DNA of 51,817 nt, from the IMG/VR virus record IMGVR_UViG_3300044822_000145, positions 1 to 51,817 of that record; one strand, given 5' to 3'. The DNA is from a virus. Position 1 is the first letter of the stretch. Every line of letters begins with the position of its first letter. Shown piece by piece: positions 33,099 to 41,263 of the stretch. The notes under the pieces were generated by a model. It worked only from the letters and a program-made list of their open reading frames with translations, ran no database searches and was not told the origin of the DNA. The position numbers were made by a program, and so were the translations under genes.

Positions 33099-33392
33099 CA
33101 TCCACCGTGGAAATTTTGACGGAAGAGAATCTACACCGGTTTCCGCCTGCACTTCGTTAAGGCATTTTCTCGAAACAAACGCAAGTTCCACATACCAGGG
33201 CGATCCGTCCTGAGCATCCGGCATAGACGTTCCCGCCATACTAAGCATAGAGTGACATGATGCGTCCTCGGATGCGCTCGTTGTCTGAAACGCCGCAAGC
33301 GCTGGATAGTACTCGCGATCGAAAGCGGCGTCCGCGAGCGCCGGAGATACGCACATCGCCGCGAGAATCAAAGTGAGGATCGTCTTCTTCAT
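33048..33392 (-). CDS. Secreted cysteine-containing protein (moron candidate), 114 aa
   Basis: The leftward protein begins with a classical signal peptide (MKKTILTLILAAMCVSPALA, cleavage after ALA or ADA). The mature part of about 92 residues is polar with four cysteines (CHSMLSM..., KCLNEV, GTCVHV, YMCPKN), suggesting two disulfides in the periplasm. It is inserted antisense within the tail genes between chaperone and tape measure, with its own upstream region; that is the usual layout of a moron, a gene serving the host cell or excluding other phages. No known family is recognised. Confidence 0.7.
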   Translation of the reverse strand: MKKTILTLILAAMCVSPALADAAFDREYYPALAAFQTTSASEDASCHSMLSMAGTSMPDAQDGSPWYVELAFVSRKCLNEVQAETGVDSLPSKFPRWMLVGTCVHVRFYMCPKN

Positions 33393-33865
33393 TTAGGTTG
33401 CCTTATAGAGAGAGAGTTTACTCTCGTAGTATATGCCAATAATCCTTAGAACCGCTGATAGGAAGCGGACTCTTTACACGCCTTACGGTTGCCTTATATG
33501 GCAATGTTACCGTTAACGGAAATTAACGGAAATTAACGCCGCATTTGCGGAGGGAAAAGCGGAAGTCCGTGCAAGCGGAAAGGCAGAGCCGAACGCACTG
33601 AGCGGGCGTCCTAACGGGCGCGTTATCCCTCCTGCGCGGTACAAAAATGTAATGAAAAACCCGGCAAGCATTACTGCGAACCGGGTTCCTCACGACAAGT
33701 TGAAGCCGTCTGAGGAATATACTACATCATCGCCGGGACGGCGCCCTAGCAATACAAGCAGCTATGGCGCACAAGGTCCCTCGGACATCCGCCGATGCGC
33801 AAGCCAATGCGCTTCCCCCACTCTCTTCGATGTAGCGGACCGAATCGAGAAACCTCAATCCTGAC
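33393..33865. other. Gene-poor regulatory region with repeats
   Basis: No convincing gene. Contents: the inverted repeat GAGAGTTTACTCTC at 33412-33425; GGTTGCCTTATA as a direct repeat at 33396-33407 and 33487-33498; a tandem 10-mer CGGAAATTAA with flanks at 33513-33538; CCGCATTTGCGG, a short hairpin, at about 33539-33550; and AAGCGGA in three places. GGAGGGA and TCCCTCC about 72 bases apart could close a larger RNA fold. It most likely holds the promoter and operator of the leftward secreted-protein gene. Confidence 0.6.
33655..33687 (-). terminator. Leftward Rho-independent terminator
   Basis: AACCCGG and CCGGGTT form a 7-bp stem around a loop of about 19 bases. The A run on the left (33651-33656 region) becomes a T run on the minus strand, so it ends leftward transcripts, for example from the possible gene at 33866-34093. 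There is no T run on the plus strand. Confidence 0.65.
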
Positions 33866-34093
33866 CTAACGGGATTGAACAGCGTCCCCCTTCAACGGGT
33901 GCGCCGAGGTAGAATCATCCGAGGCGTAGCGCTGGTGTGTATGATGACGCCGTTCCTTGGACGCGCGGCGAATCTGCGCCACCTGACCCATGCAATGCAA
34001 CGTACAGCCAACCGCCGTTGCGCTTGAGCATGGAATGACGATTCCTTCCGAAGCGACGGCGACGGAGACAGAAGTCATAAGGGTTCCCGACAT
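33866..34093 (-). CDS. Possible small leftward gene, 75 aa
   Basis: ATG at 34093 has AAGG at ribosome-site distance. The protein has a weakly hydrophobic N-terminal stretch (MTSVSVAVASEGIVIPCSSA, starting at a second Met at 34078), then a His/Arg-rich polar part. No rightward gene competes for this interval, and a leftward terminator lies downstream at 33655-33687. There is no family match, so it stays tentative. Confidence 0.35.
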   Translation of the reverse strand: MSGTLMTSVSVAVASEGIVIPCSSATAVGCTLHCMGQVAQIRRASKERRHHTHQRYASDDSTSAHPLKGDAVQSR

Positions 34094-34171
34094 CCGGGCA
34101 CCTTTATGCCCCAACCTCGCTCTTGCTCAAGAGATGAGGGCTCCTAGAGCGCACGAACGAAACGGTAGCTT

Positions 34172-36073
34172 GTGCCGACAAAAAGCATTATCAGTGTCGA
34201 TGTTGACTCAAGTTCTTTCGAAAGCTTCCACGAGAAGTTCAAATCCTACCTGGGCGAACTCGACTCTCAGCAAGAGAAGTGGGAAAAAGCGGGCGCTGCT
34301 ATAGGGATGTCCGGCGAGGCGCTCGCGGGCGGCGCGCTCAACGCGAAGGATGCCCTCGCGGTAGCGGCGGCGCAAGCCGGGGTCATCTCCGAGGCGATAG
34401 CCAAGGCCGTCAAGGCCCAGAACGACCTGGGCAGCGCAACGAAGCGCAGCGGCGATCACATGGGCAAGCTCCACACGGCAGCTAAGGGCGTCGGCGGGGC
34501 AATCGCGAGCATCGGAGGCTGGATCGTCAAGATCGCGGCCTTTGGCGGATTGGGAGGCATCCTCTCAGGGCTGGGGATTGCCGACTTAGCCGGGGCGACG
34601 CTCCAGCGTTCGCGCGCGGCGGGGCGGCTCAATATGAGTACTGGCGAGCTGGCGAGCTTCGGGGCAACCCTCCAACAGTTTCTCGGTACGGGCGACCTCC
34701 AGAATGCCGTCATGGCGCAAAATACCGTCGCGGGAGTAGGGGGCCTCTCCATGCTCGGGATTAACCCGCAGCGTGCGCAAGGCATGAACCCAGGCGATCT
34801 GGCTATCGAGGAACTCAGGGCCGCAACGAAGATATACCTCGGCGACAAGGCGAGCGGTATGAAATATCCGCTCAGCGATCCGCGTCTCAAGAACGTATTT
34901 CAGGGGATGCTCGGCGGCGATATTCAGAGCGTTCTTCTTGCTGCACAACCTGGAGGATTGGCTGAATTAGATAAAAGACAACGCGCATTTCATCAAAATA
35001 TCGCTGGGAATCAAATAGGAAAAAAACAACAAGATGAATGGAATAATCTCGCCATTACGCTTGGGCTCGCGGGAACGAAAATCCAAACACTGTTCATCGA
35101 CAAATTATCCGGGCTTGCGGGACCGATAGGAAAACTCACGGACGCATTCGTAGGGCTCGTCGGAAAGGTTCTCGGAAGTGACGGCGCTACGAGGGCAATC
35201 GACGCGATCTCAAAAGACTTAGATCAGTTCGGAACCTATTTAACCGGCCCGAAATTTCAAACAGATATGCAGTCAATGCAGAAGAATTTTCATGACTTCA
35301 GCGGCGAACTTGCGGTTATCGTGGACAAGTTTCGTTTTTTGCTTCCGCAGCCGGATGCTAAAATTCCTGATTTAGCTGGAACGCCGGATAAGTACGGCAA
35401 TCTTCCGAACCTCGGGGGCACAGGGCCGCGACATGACAATTCCTCTCCCTTGTTCAGTAGTAGCCAGATAAACACCGCGAAGAAAATCGCGGCTATAGCT
35501 CTAGAATTTGGTGTCGATCCCAGGTTAGCAGTTGCAACGGCAATGCGCGAATCGGGATTGAATCCGTTTGCCAAGGGAGACTTTGATAAAAAAGGACGCG
35601 CTACATCGTTCGGTCCATTTCAGCTTCATGAGGGCGGAGAACTTGGAAACCTCACGCCGAAACAAGCCTATGATGTCGGCATCAATACGAGAACGGCATT
35701 AAGCGAATTCGTATTGACCGGGAAATGGAGCAAGGAGAAGCAACTCAATCAGTTTTCTAAAGCCGTGCGATACGCAATGACGCACTACGACGAGAAGGGA
35801 AAGCAATTCGGGCCGACCGTATCGCATAACGACATCATGGCTCTTTTCGGATCGGGAGGAGTGCATTCGGCTATCTCGCAGCGGCCATCCGATCCATATG
35901 ACTATGCAAGAGACATAAATAATAACATGAAAGCTTTGGCGCAACAGGCTCGTACCGCTCCTAAACCCGCGCAGAAGACTGTCCCGCATGTGCCTCCGCC
36001 GACTAAAATTCACATCGTAAACCAAACGCAATCGCGCGTCGTCGTGCAAGCAAACGCGGCGGCTTACGGATGA
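34172..36073 (+). CDS. Tape measure protein with lytic-transglycosylase-like domain, 633 aa
   Basis: GTG at 34172 gives MPTKSIISVDVDSSSF. Residues about 1-150 are helical with an Ala-rich coiled coil and a hydrophobic glycine-rich stretch (IGGWIVKIAAFGGLGGILSG). Residues about 430-560 look like an SLT/lysozyme-like domain: GVDPRLAVATAMRESGLNPF with a candidate catalytic Glu, then ATSFGPFQLHEGG. The C-terminus is Pro-rich then beta (VPPPTKIHIVNQTQSRVVV). Tape measures set tail length; 633 residues is short for a myovirus and predicts a tail on the order of 95 nm. Confidence 0.8.
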   Translation: MPTKSIISVDVDSSSFESFHEKFKSYLGELDSQQEKWEKAGAAIGMSGEALAGGALNAKDALAVAAAQAGVISEAIAKAVKAQNDLGSATKRSGDHMGKLHTAAKGVGGAIASIGGWIVKIAAFGGLGGILSGLGIADLAGATLQRSRAAGRLNMSTGELASFGATLQQFLGTGDLQNAVMAQNTVAGVGGLSMLGINPQRAQGMNPGDLAIEELRAATKIYLGDKASGMKYPLSDPRLKNVFQGMLGGDIQSVLLAAQPGGLAELDKRQRAFHQNIAGNQIGKKQQDEWNNLAITLGLAGTKIQTLFIDKLSGLAGPIGKLTDAFVGLVGKVLGSDGATRAIDAISKDLDQFGTYLTGPKFQTDMQSMQKNFHDFSGELAVIVDKFRFLLPQPDAKIPDLAGTPDKYGNLPNLGGTGPRHDNSSPLFSSSQINTAKKIAAIALEFGVDPRLAVATAMRESGLNPFAKGDFDKKGRATSFGPFQLHEGGELGNLTPKQAYDVGINTRTALSEFVLTGKWSKEKQLNQFSKAVRYAMTHYDEKGKQFGPTVSHNDIMALFGSGGVHSAISQRPSDPYDYARDINNNMKALAQQARTAPKPAQKTVPHVPPPTKIHIVNQTQSRVVVQANAAAYG

Positions 36074-36816
36074 GTAATCTTCCGCCGACCGTGCAAACGT
36101 CCGAATCGCCCGCGCAGTCCAATCGCTCGGCATTCGATTTATCTTTTCAAATTTCACCAATTTTGCTCCAAAATGGAATCGTTACCGCGCAGGGCAATAT
36201 CGCGCCGATCACCGATTACACCGGAGGTTCTCCGGCTTCACTAGACGACGCCTTCGCGCGGTATCTTCCGATGCCGGGATCGACTCTTATCTCTCAAACC
36301 GTTGCGACATATCCCTTTGCGAATCAAGCCGTTGCAGCGAACGCGACGATTCAGCAGCCGCTTACGATCTCGCTTATGATGATCGTGCCGGTGAACACGC
36401 CGGGCGGTTATTTGAAAAAATTATCGCTCTTTTCGGGCCTCCAGGCTTCGCTTCAGCAGCACAACGCTGCGGGCGGGACCTATATTATCGCGACGCCTGC
36501 ATTCGTCTATTCGTATGTAATCATGGTCTCTATGACGGACGTAACGCCGCAAGTTTCAGCGGACGGAAACAAGCAACTTCAATCGGCTTACCAGCTTGAT
36601 TTCATACAGCCGCTAGTGACAAGTGCGGCGCTCGCGGCGCAGCAAGGCGCGCTCTTTCAAGCTGTTACGAACGGGAATAAGATCGTAGGTCCTCCGTCGT
36701 ACTCGGGCAATCCGTCGTCGTCTCCCGCGAATCAAACCGGCGTCACCGCGTCGCTCGGAAACGTAACGGCAGCGGGTTCATCCTTCGGCATTCCGACACC
36801 GAGCGCGGCGACATGA
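36070..36816 (+). CDS. Tail/baseplate junction protein, 248 aa
   Basis: ATG at 36070 overlaps the tape measure stop. The beta-rich sequence (TLISQTVATYPFANQAVAAN; PLTISLMMIVPVNTPGGYL; AYQLDFIQPLVTSAALAAQ) and the position directly after the tape measure fit the proximal baseplate protein that binds the tube tip in related myoviruses. The C-terminal 40 residues are a Ser/Pro linker. Confidence 0.65.
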   Translation: MSNLPPTVQTSESPAQSNRSAFDLSFQISPILLQNGIVTAQGNIAPITDYTGGSPASLDDAFARYLPMPGSTLISQTVATYPFANQAVAANATIQQPLTISLMMIVPVNTPGGYLKKLSLFSGLQASLQQHNAAGGTYIIATPAFVYSYVIMVSMTDVTPQVSADGNKQLQSAYQLDFIQPLVTSAALAAQQGALFQAVTNGNKIVGPPSYSGNPSSSPANQTGVTASLGNVTAAGSSFGIPTPSAAT

Positions 36817-37097
36817 GTACGACGCTGCTTGCGTTCACGCCGAGCCCCGTCGCAGCGCCGCCGTTTAGTGCGGTCGTAACGCTCGATGGCGCGAGTTATA
36901 CGCTTGCAACGGCTTGGAATTTTTACGGAAGTCGGTGGTATTATAGTCTGAGCGATCAATTCGGGAATATCACGATCAACGCTCCACTCGTCGGCTCCCC
37001 TCCGAATGCAAACATTTATCTTGCGCCGGGCATCTTCACGGCAACGACGTTGCTCTTTCGTACAAGCACGCAAAACTTTGAAATAACGACGACGTGA
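36813..37097 (+). CDS. Baseplate plug-like protein (Pam3 gp18-like), 94 aa
   Basis: ATG at 36813 overlaps the previous stop. A compact beta protein: FSAVVTLDGASYTLATAWNF, RWYYSLSDQFGNITI and NIYLAPGIFTATTLLF. This arrangement resembles the small domain named after the cyanophage Pam3 baseplate plug, as I recall it. Its place between the tail junction protein and the hub agrees. Confidence 0.65.
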   Translation: MSTTLLAFTPSPVAAPPFSAVVTLDGASYTLATAWNFYGSRWYYSLSDQFGNITINAPLVGSPPNANIYLAPGIFTATTLLFRTSTQNFEITTT

Positions 37098-38056
37098 GAT
37101 ATTATTCGATAAGCGTTTTCCCGCAAGCAACGAATTCAACGCCGAGCAAAACATGGTCATCGTATCCCAACGGCAAGATCGACCCCGGCGCGCTGCAAGT
37201 GGAATTCGACATACTCGGCAGCTTTCTCGGCATACCAGGCGGAGACGTAGGCGCATGCTCCGTTACGATACATGGCATTCCGCTTTCCGACTTGCGCCAA
37301 GCGCAGAACTATTACGGCTCGACTATCTCAGTACGCGGCGGATTCCAGAAGGGGCTTCCGCTGGCAAATCCCTCGCAAGCGGGACTGCTCGTGCAAGGGA
37401 AGGTATGGCAATCGTTTAGTAATTGGATCGGCGACGATATGAGCCTGACATTCGTCCTCGTCCCCTCCGTGGCGATTCTCGACAATCCGGGAAACTTTTC
37501 TTTTACCTGGGCGAAAGGACAACCGATTTCTGCCGCGATCCAAACAACGTTGCAAACCGTGTATCCGTCGCCCCCGTACAAAATCAACATGGCGATCGGC
37601 AACTATTCAACGCCGCAGGCCATACCCAATCACTGCTCAACACTCACCGAATTCTCACAGTTCATCTATTCGCAAACAAAAGGACTCGTGAATATATTCA
37701 TGTGGGACGGCGTGAATGTATGGGTAGTTGACGGTTCTGTAACGCCAAAGCCCAAGAGCCTCAATTTCACCGATCTTATCGGGCAACCGAAATGGGTCGG
37801 ATTCAATATCATGCAATTCATGACGCCGATGCGCGCAGACATTCAAATAAATACCATGATAAAAATGCCGCAAGGACTTCCTAACGCGCCCGGAACGGTG
37901 ACGACGACCGCTGTATCAGCGCCTTCGCAAGCGAAGTATCAATCGGCATTCCAAGGAACTTTCACCGTGCAATCGGTGCGGCACGTCGGCAACTTCCGTG
38001 ATCCTGACGGCGCATCGTGGGCGAGCATCTTCGAGGCGTATCCGAATGCCGTCTAA
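37094..38056 (+). CDS. Baseplate hub protein, 320 aa
   Basis: GTG at 37094 overlaps the previous stop. The beta-rich sequence (ALQVEFDILGSFLGIPGGDV; CSVTIHGIPLSDLRQAQNYYG; ISVRGGFQKGLPL) matches the layout of T4 gp27/Mu gp44-type hubs that connect tube and spike. It ends within the spike gene start. Confidence 0.7.
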   Translation: MRYYSISVFPQATNSTPSKTWSSYPNGKIDPGALQVEFDILGSFLGIPGGDVGACSVTIHGIPLSDLRQAQNYYGSTISVRGGFQKGLPLANPSQAGLLVQGKVWQSFSNWIGDDMSLTFVLVPSVAILDNPGNFSFTWAKGQPISAAIQTTLQTVYPSPPYKINMAIGNYSTPQAIPNHCSTLTEFSQFIYSQTKGLVNIFMWDGVNVWVVDGSVTPKPKSLNFTDLIGQPKWVGFNIMQFMTPMRADIQINTMIKMPQGLPNAPGTVTTTAVSAPSQAKYQSAFQGTFTVQSVRHVGNFRDPDGASWASIFEAYPNAV

Positions 38057-38660
38057 CGATAACAATACACTATGGTTTCAGCGATCATTAAATAAGCAGT
38101 CTGCAAATCAAGCGCGCATGGCTATTGCACGAACGGGGCGCGCATTGCCGTGCGTCGTTACCGCCGTTAATGGGTCTCTTGTTACCGTTTCGTTTCAGGT
38201 GCAGTCATCGCAGCCGTACACCTTACCGCAGCTAACGCTTCCGAAGGCGGAAGGGCCGTGGATTCGTTCCCCCACGGCTGTTGGGGACTACGGAATAACA
38301 ATTTCCGCAGATACCAGCATCGGCGGAATAAATGGCGCAGGCGCGGGCGTTGCACAAGTCTCAACGAATTACGGGAACCTCAGCTCGCTCGTGTGGATTC
38401 CTGTCGCATCTTCTGCATTCCCGGCTGCTCCGAACGCAAATCAGGCATGGGTAAACGGGCCTGCTGGAGCGATTCTCTCGGACGAAGCGCAAACGGCATC
38501 CGTTACCGTGAGCGCGAATCTCGTAACGATTAAGGCCGGTGGTTCTACGTGGACGTTTGCGCCTGGGGCGTTCACACTCTCGACTGGAATCATTGCGGAA
38601 TCTCACCAGCATGGCGGGGTCGCGAGCGGCTCAAGCGATACCGGGCCACCGATAGTATGA
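38046..38660 (+). CDS. Baseplate spike with gp138-like N-terminus, 204 aa
   Basis: ATG at 38046 overlaps the hub stop; the earlier in-frame start is inside the hub gene. Residues 30-110 look like an OB-fold (ALPCVVTAVNGSLVTVSFQV; WIRSPTAVGDYGITISADT). Residues 150-180 are beta-helix-like. The C-terminus ESHQHGGVASGSSDTGPP includes a HxH pair as in membrane-piercing spike tips that bind iron. Confidence 0.75.
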   Translation: MPSNDNNTLWFQRSLNKQSANQARMAIARTGRALPCVVTAVNGSLVTVSFQVQSSQPYTLPQLTLPKAEGPWIRSPTAVGDYGITISADTSIGGINGAGAGVAQVSTNYGNLSSLVWIPVASSAFPAAPNANQAWVNGPAGAILSDEAQTASVTVSANLVTIKAGGSTWTFAPGAFTLSTGIIAESHQHGGVASGSSDTGPPIV

Positions 38661-38673
38661 CGGAGGATTCATA

Positions 38674-39027
38674 GTGCGAACTTGGGGCCGTATAAATGGC
38701 GGTGTTAATGGCGTCGGTGGAACATGGATTGAGGTAAGTACCGATTCCGCAGGATTCAACTGTTCGGTGCAATTAACGACGTTATGTCAAACGCTCAAGC
38801 TCGCGAGCGGCGAGGACCCGCTTAACGCAAATCTCGGCATACCTGGCCTCCAAAGTATCACACAACAGTTGGTGCCGGACGCCGCCGCCGCCGCCGTTCA
38901 AGCGCAATATGCCCCCTCGTTTGCATCGCTTACCGTGGCGCGCATACAAGGCTCATTTCCGCCGACCTATTCGGTGAATTGCGTTTTCCCACCGGGGGCC
39001 GTCCTGCCGTCCGTCGTAGCCCAATAG
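38674..39027 (+). CDS. Sheath initiator / gp25-like baseplate protein, 117 aa
   Basis: GTG at 38674 has GGAGG 7 bases upstream. The sequence LKLASGEDPLNANLGIPGL in the middle resembles gp25-like wedge proteins, and the order spike, gp25-like, J-like, I-like is standard. It has a beta-rich start and ends with a Pro/Val stretch. The call combines position and a weak motif. Confidence 0.6.
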   Translation: MRTWGRINGGVNGVGGTWIEVSTDSAGFNCSVQLTTLCQTLKLASGEDPLNANLGIPGLQSITQQLVPDAAAAAVQAQYAPSFASLTVARIQGSFPPTYSVNCVFPPGAVLPSVVAQ

Positions 39028-39028
39028 C

Positions 39029-40234
39029 GTGAGCCTTCTCCCTCCGCTTCTCTTCTCCGCATCAGGCGCACCGATCGCGACGCCTCCGGCGACCTTGAAC
39101 GCGCAACTTATCGCGCTTGCAGAAACGTTGTCTCCCGGCCTAACGATTTTGCCATCGGGGCTTATTTCGGACCTCGCGAGCACGGCAACCGGCGCATTAG
39201 TCACGCTCGATCAGGCTCGCGTCGAGGCCGTGAACGCCGTCGATCCCGGAACTGCGAACCCGTACATCCTCGCGCAGCTTGGCGCGCAGTTTGGTCTTCC
39301 GCAGGGATTGCCGTCGAACGCATCCGTCTACGTCGTGTTTGCCGGCAGCGCGGGCTACGTGATACCGCCGGGCTTCTTGGTCTCGGACGGCGTAAATCAA
39401 TATCAGATACAAGACGGCGGTGCTATCGCCACGGGCGGCACATCTTCGCCGCTGTACGCGGTTTGCACGGACTCGAATGTTTTTGCGATCCCGATTTCAA
39501 CCGTTACGATCGTGGTGACATCCGTCCCGAGCCCGTACACGTTGACGGTAACAAATCTCGTCGCGGGCGTACCGGCGCAAGCGGGAGAGACGATTGAATC
39601 GTATCGCTCCCGGCTCTTACAAGCATTCCAGGTCACGACAACCGGCACGCAAGCATATCTAAAGACGCTGCTTCTTGCCGTTCCCGGCGTAAATTCGCGT
39701 CTTATTGCCGTAAACGTCAACGGTGCGGCCTTCACGGTTGTGTGTGCCTCCGGCGATCCTTATCAGGTCGCACAAGCAATTTATGCAGGCGTAAGCAATA
39801 TCGGGATGTTGACGGGCTCCGCAGTAAGTTCCGGGAGAAACGTTACCGTCTCGCTTTACGATGCGCCGAATACCTATAGCGTGGTATTCGTGACCCCGCC
39901 GCAAGCAGTAGTGACCGTGGCCGCACTTTGGAATACGACGCTCACAAGCTTTACTTCCTCTTTGGTGATAAATGCTTACATTGTCGCAGCAATTCAAGCG
40001 TATATAAACGGGATATTAGTCGGGCAGCCGATCAATCTTCTCGTTTTGCAAGAGGCAATTCAGGTTGCTTGTGCTCCGATACTGGCTCCTATAAATTTAA
40101 CGACGCTCCAATTCACCGTAACGATCAATTCGGTAACGGCGACGCCGACGGCAGGTACGTCGATTATTCCTGCGCCGGATAACGAGACGTACTTGTATAT
40201 TTCGCCTAGCGGCGCAACGAGCGCGCAGGGGTGA
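39029..40234 (+). CDS. Baseplate wedge protein J-like (Mu gp47 type), 401 aa
   Basis: GTG at 39029 follows the previous stop by one base. The family features are visible: PYILAQLGAQFGLPQGLPSN, then VYVVFAGSAGYVIPPGFLVS, IPISTVTIVVTSVPSPYTLT, and the highly conserved AGETIESYRSRLLQAFQVTT, with a C-terminal strand region. J-like proteins form the wedges that link hub and sheath. Confidence 0.85.
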   Translation: MSLLPPLLFSASGAPIATPPATLNAQLIALAETLSPGLTILPSGLISDLASTATGALVTLDQARVEAVNAVDPGTANPYILAQLGAQFGLPQGLPSNASVYVVFAGSAGYVIPPGFLVSDGVNQYQIQDGGAIATGGTSSPLYAVCTDSNVFAIPISTVTIVVTSVPSPYTLTVTNLVAGVPAQAGETIESYRSRLLQAFQVTTTGTQAYLKTLLLAVPGVNSRLIAVNVNGAAFTVVCASGDPYQVAQAIYAGVSNIGMLTGSAVSSGRNVTVSLYDAPNTYSVVFVTPPQAVVTVAALWNTTLTSFTSSLVINAYIVAAIQAYINGILVGQPINLLVLQEAIQVACAPILAPINLTTLQFTVTINSVTATPTAGTSIIPAPDNETYLYISPSGATSAQG

Positions 40235-40235
40235 A

Positions 40236-40886
40236 ATGAGCGACTCAATTGCCGCGCCCACGCTGCCATTGCAGAATATATTGCCTGCATACCCCTACCA
40301 GCAATATGCCGACGACGTAAACATTTGCGCCTTCTTCACGGCATACAATACCATCGCAAGTAGCTATCTCGCATGGCAAAACCAAGTCCCCTGGAGCGTG
40401 TACACGAACGCGGGCGTGAACGGCCCGCTGCTTGATTGGATCGGACAAGGCATCTACGGTATACCGCGCCCTGTGTTCTCGACGCTTGCGACGTTCTTTC
40501 GCGGTGCCGCCCTTGACGCCGTGCCGCTTGATACGATAGCGATTGACGGAAGCAGCATCTCCGAGACGGGGACGGCGATCACGGCAACGGACGACTACTA
40601 CAAGCGCGTGCTTACGTGGTTTACATATATCGGCGACGGTCAGCATTTCAACGCGATGGTGCTTCGTCGTAAAATCGCGCGCTTTCTGTACGGCGTGAAC
40701 GGCACGGACATAACCCTAAGTCAGGTGCAAACGGTAAGCATCGCAGTGCAGACGACGCCGACGCTAGAGTACATCATCACGATTCCCTCTGCGGCGAATC
40801 CGGCTTCTCTGTACTTTCAGGATGCGTACAATTCCGGCGTCTTGATGCTTCCGTTCATGGTTGCCGCTACGGTGAATATCGTTTGA
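40236..40886 (+). CDS. Baseplate wedge protein I-like (Mu gp48 type), 216 aa
   Basis: ATG at 40236 follows the J-like gene by one base. The sequence (SVYTNAGVNGPLLDWIGQGIY; TATDDYYKRVLTWFTYIGDG) matches the tail protein I-like position and pattern, the peripheral wedge component that accepts fibres. It is the last gene of the late unit and converges on the leftward unit with only a 3-base gap. Confidence 0.7.
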   Translation: MSDSIAAPTLPLQNILPAYPYQQYADDVNICAFFTAYNTIASSYLAWQNQVPWSVYTNAGVNGPLLDWIGQGIYGIPRPVFSTLATFFRGAALDAVPLDTIAIDGSSISETGTAITATDDYYKRVLTWFTYIGDGQHFNAMVLRRKIARFLYGVNGTDITLSQVQTVSIAVQTTPTLEYIITIPSAANPASLYFQDAYNSGVLMLPFMVAATVNIV

Positions 40887-40889
40887 GCA

Positions 40890-41249
40890 TCACGTCTTCA
40901 TGCTCGGAACCGCTTGCATGTCGCCTTCCGTATGTCCGTGCGGTCCCATTTCCATATCGACAATCCCATTCAGCGCATGCAAAGGCGATTTCCGAATATA
41001 GATAGCAGCGTTTCCCTTGCCGACAAAATGCAATCCGTGAATATAGCATCGGATATTTTCGTTAACGAGAATCTTCACATTATATATCGTGGGATTATCA
41101 TTGCCTACGGCTTGGCATGCCGCAACTTGCTCCGTCGTCAAAGAAAACAACACGCACCAAGCAAGACGCAACCGCTCCCAAATGCCTAGATTGATCTCCG
41201 GTTCAATCGTGTTGCCGTCATCGTCGATACGCTTCGTGTCGAATTGCAT
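40890..41249 (-). CDS. Hypothetical protein, 119 aa
   Basis: The leftward start has GGAGG 9 bases upstream. The protein has an acidic start (TKRIDDDGNTIEPEINLG), a helical middle (WERLRLAWCVLFSLTTEQVA) and a His/Met-rich C-terminus (MEMGPHGHTEGDMQAV). It is the last gene of the leftward unit. No family is recognised. Confidence 0.55.
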   Translation of the reverse strand: MQFDTKRIDDDGNTIEPEINLGIWERLRLAWCVLFSLTTEQVAACQAVGNDNPTIYNVKILVNENIRCYIHGLHFVGKGNAAIYIRKSPLHALNGIVDMEMGPHGHTEGDMQAVPSMKT

Positions 41250-41263
41250 GTATGAAAACCTCC

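Noticed and set aside
33906-33921. GGTAGAATCATCC shared with the region upstream of 14363
   Set aside because: A 13-base match is expected many times by chance in a genome this size; no further similarity is seen.
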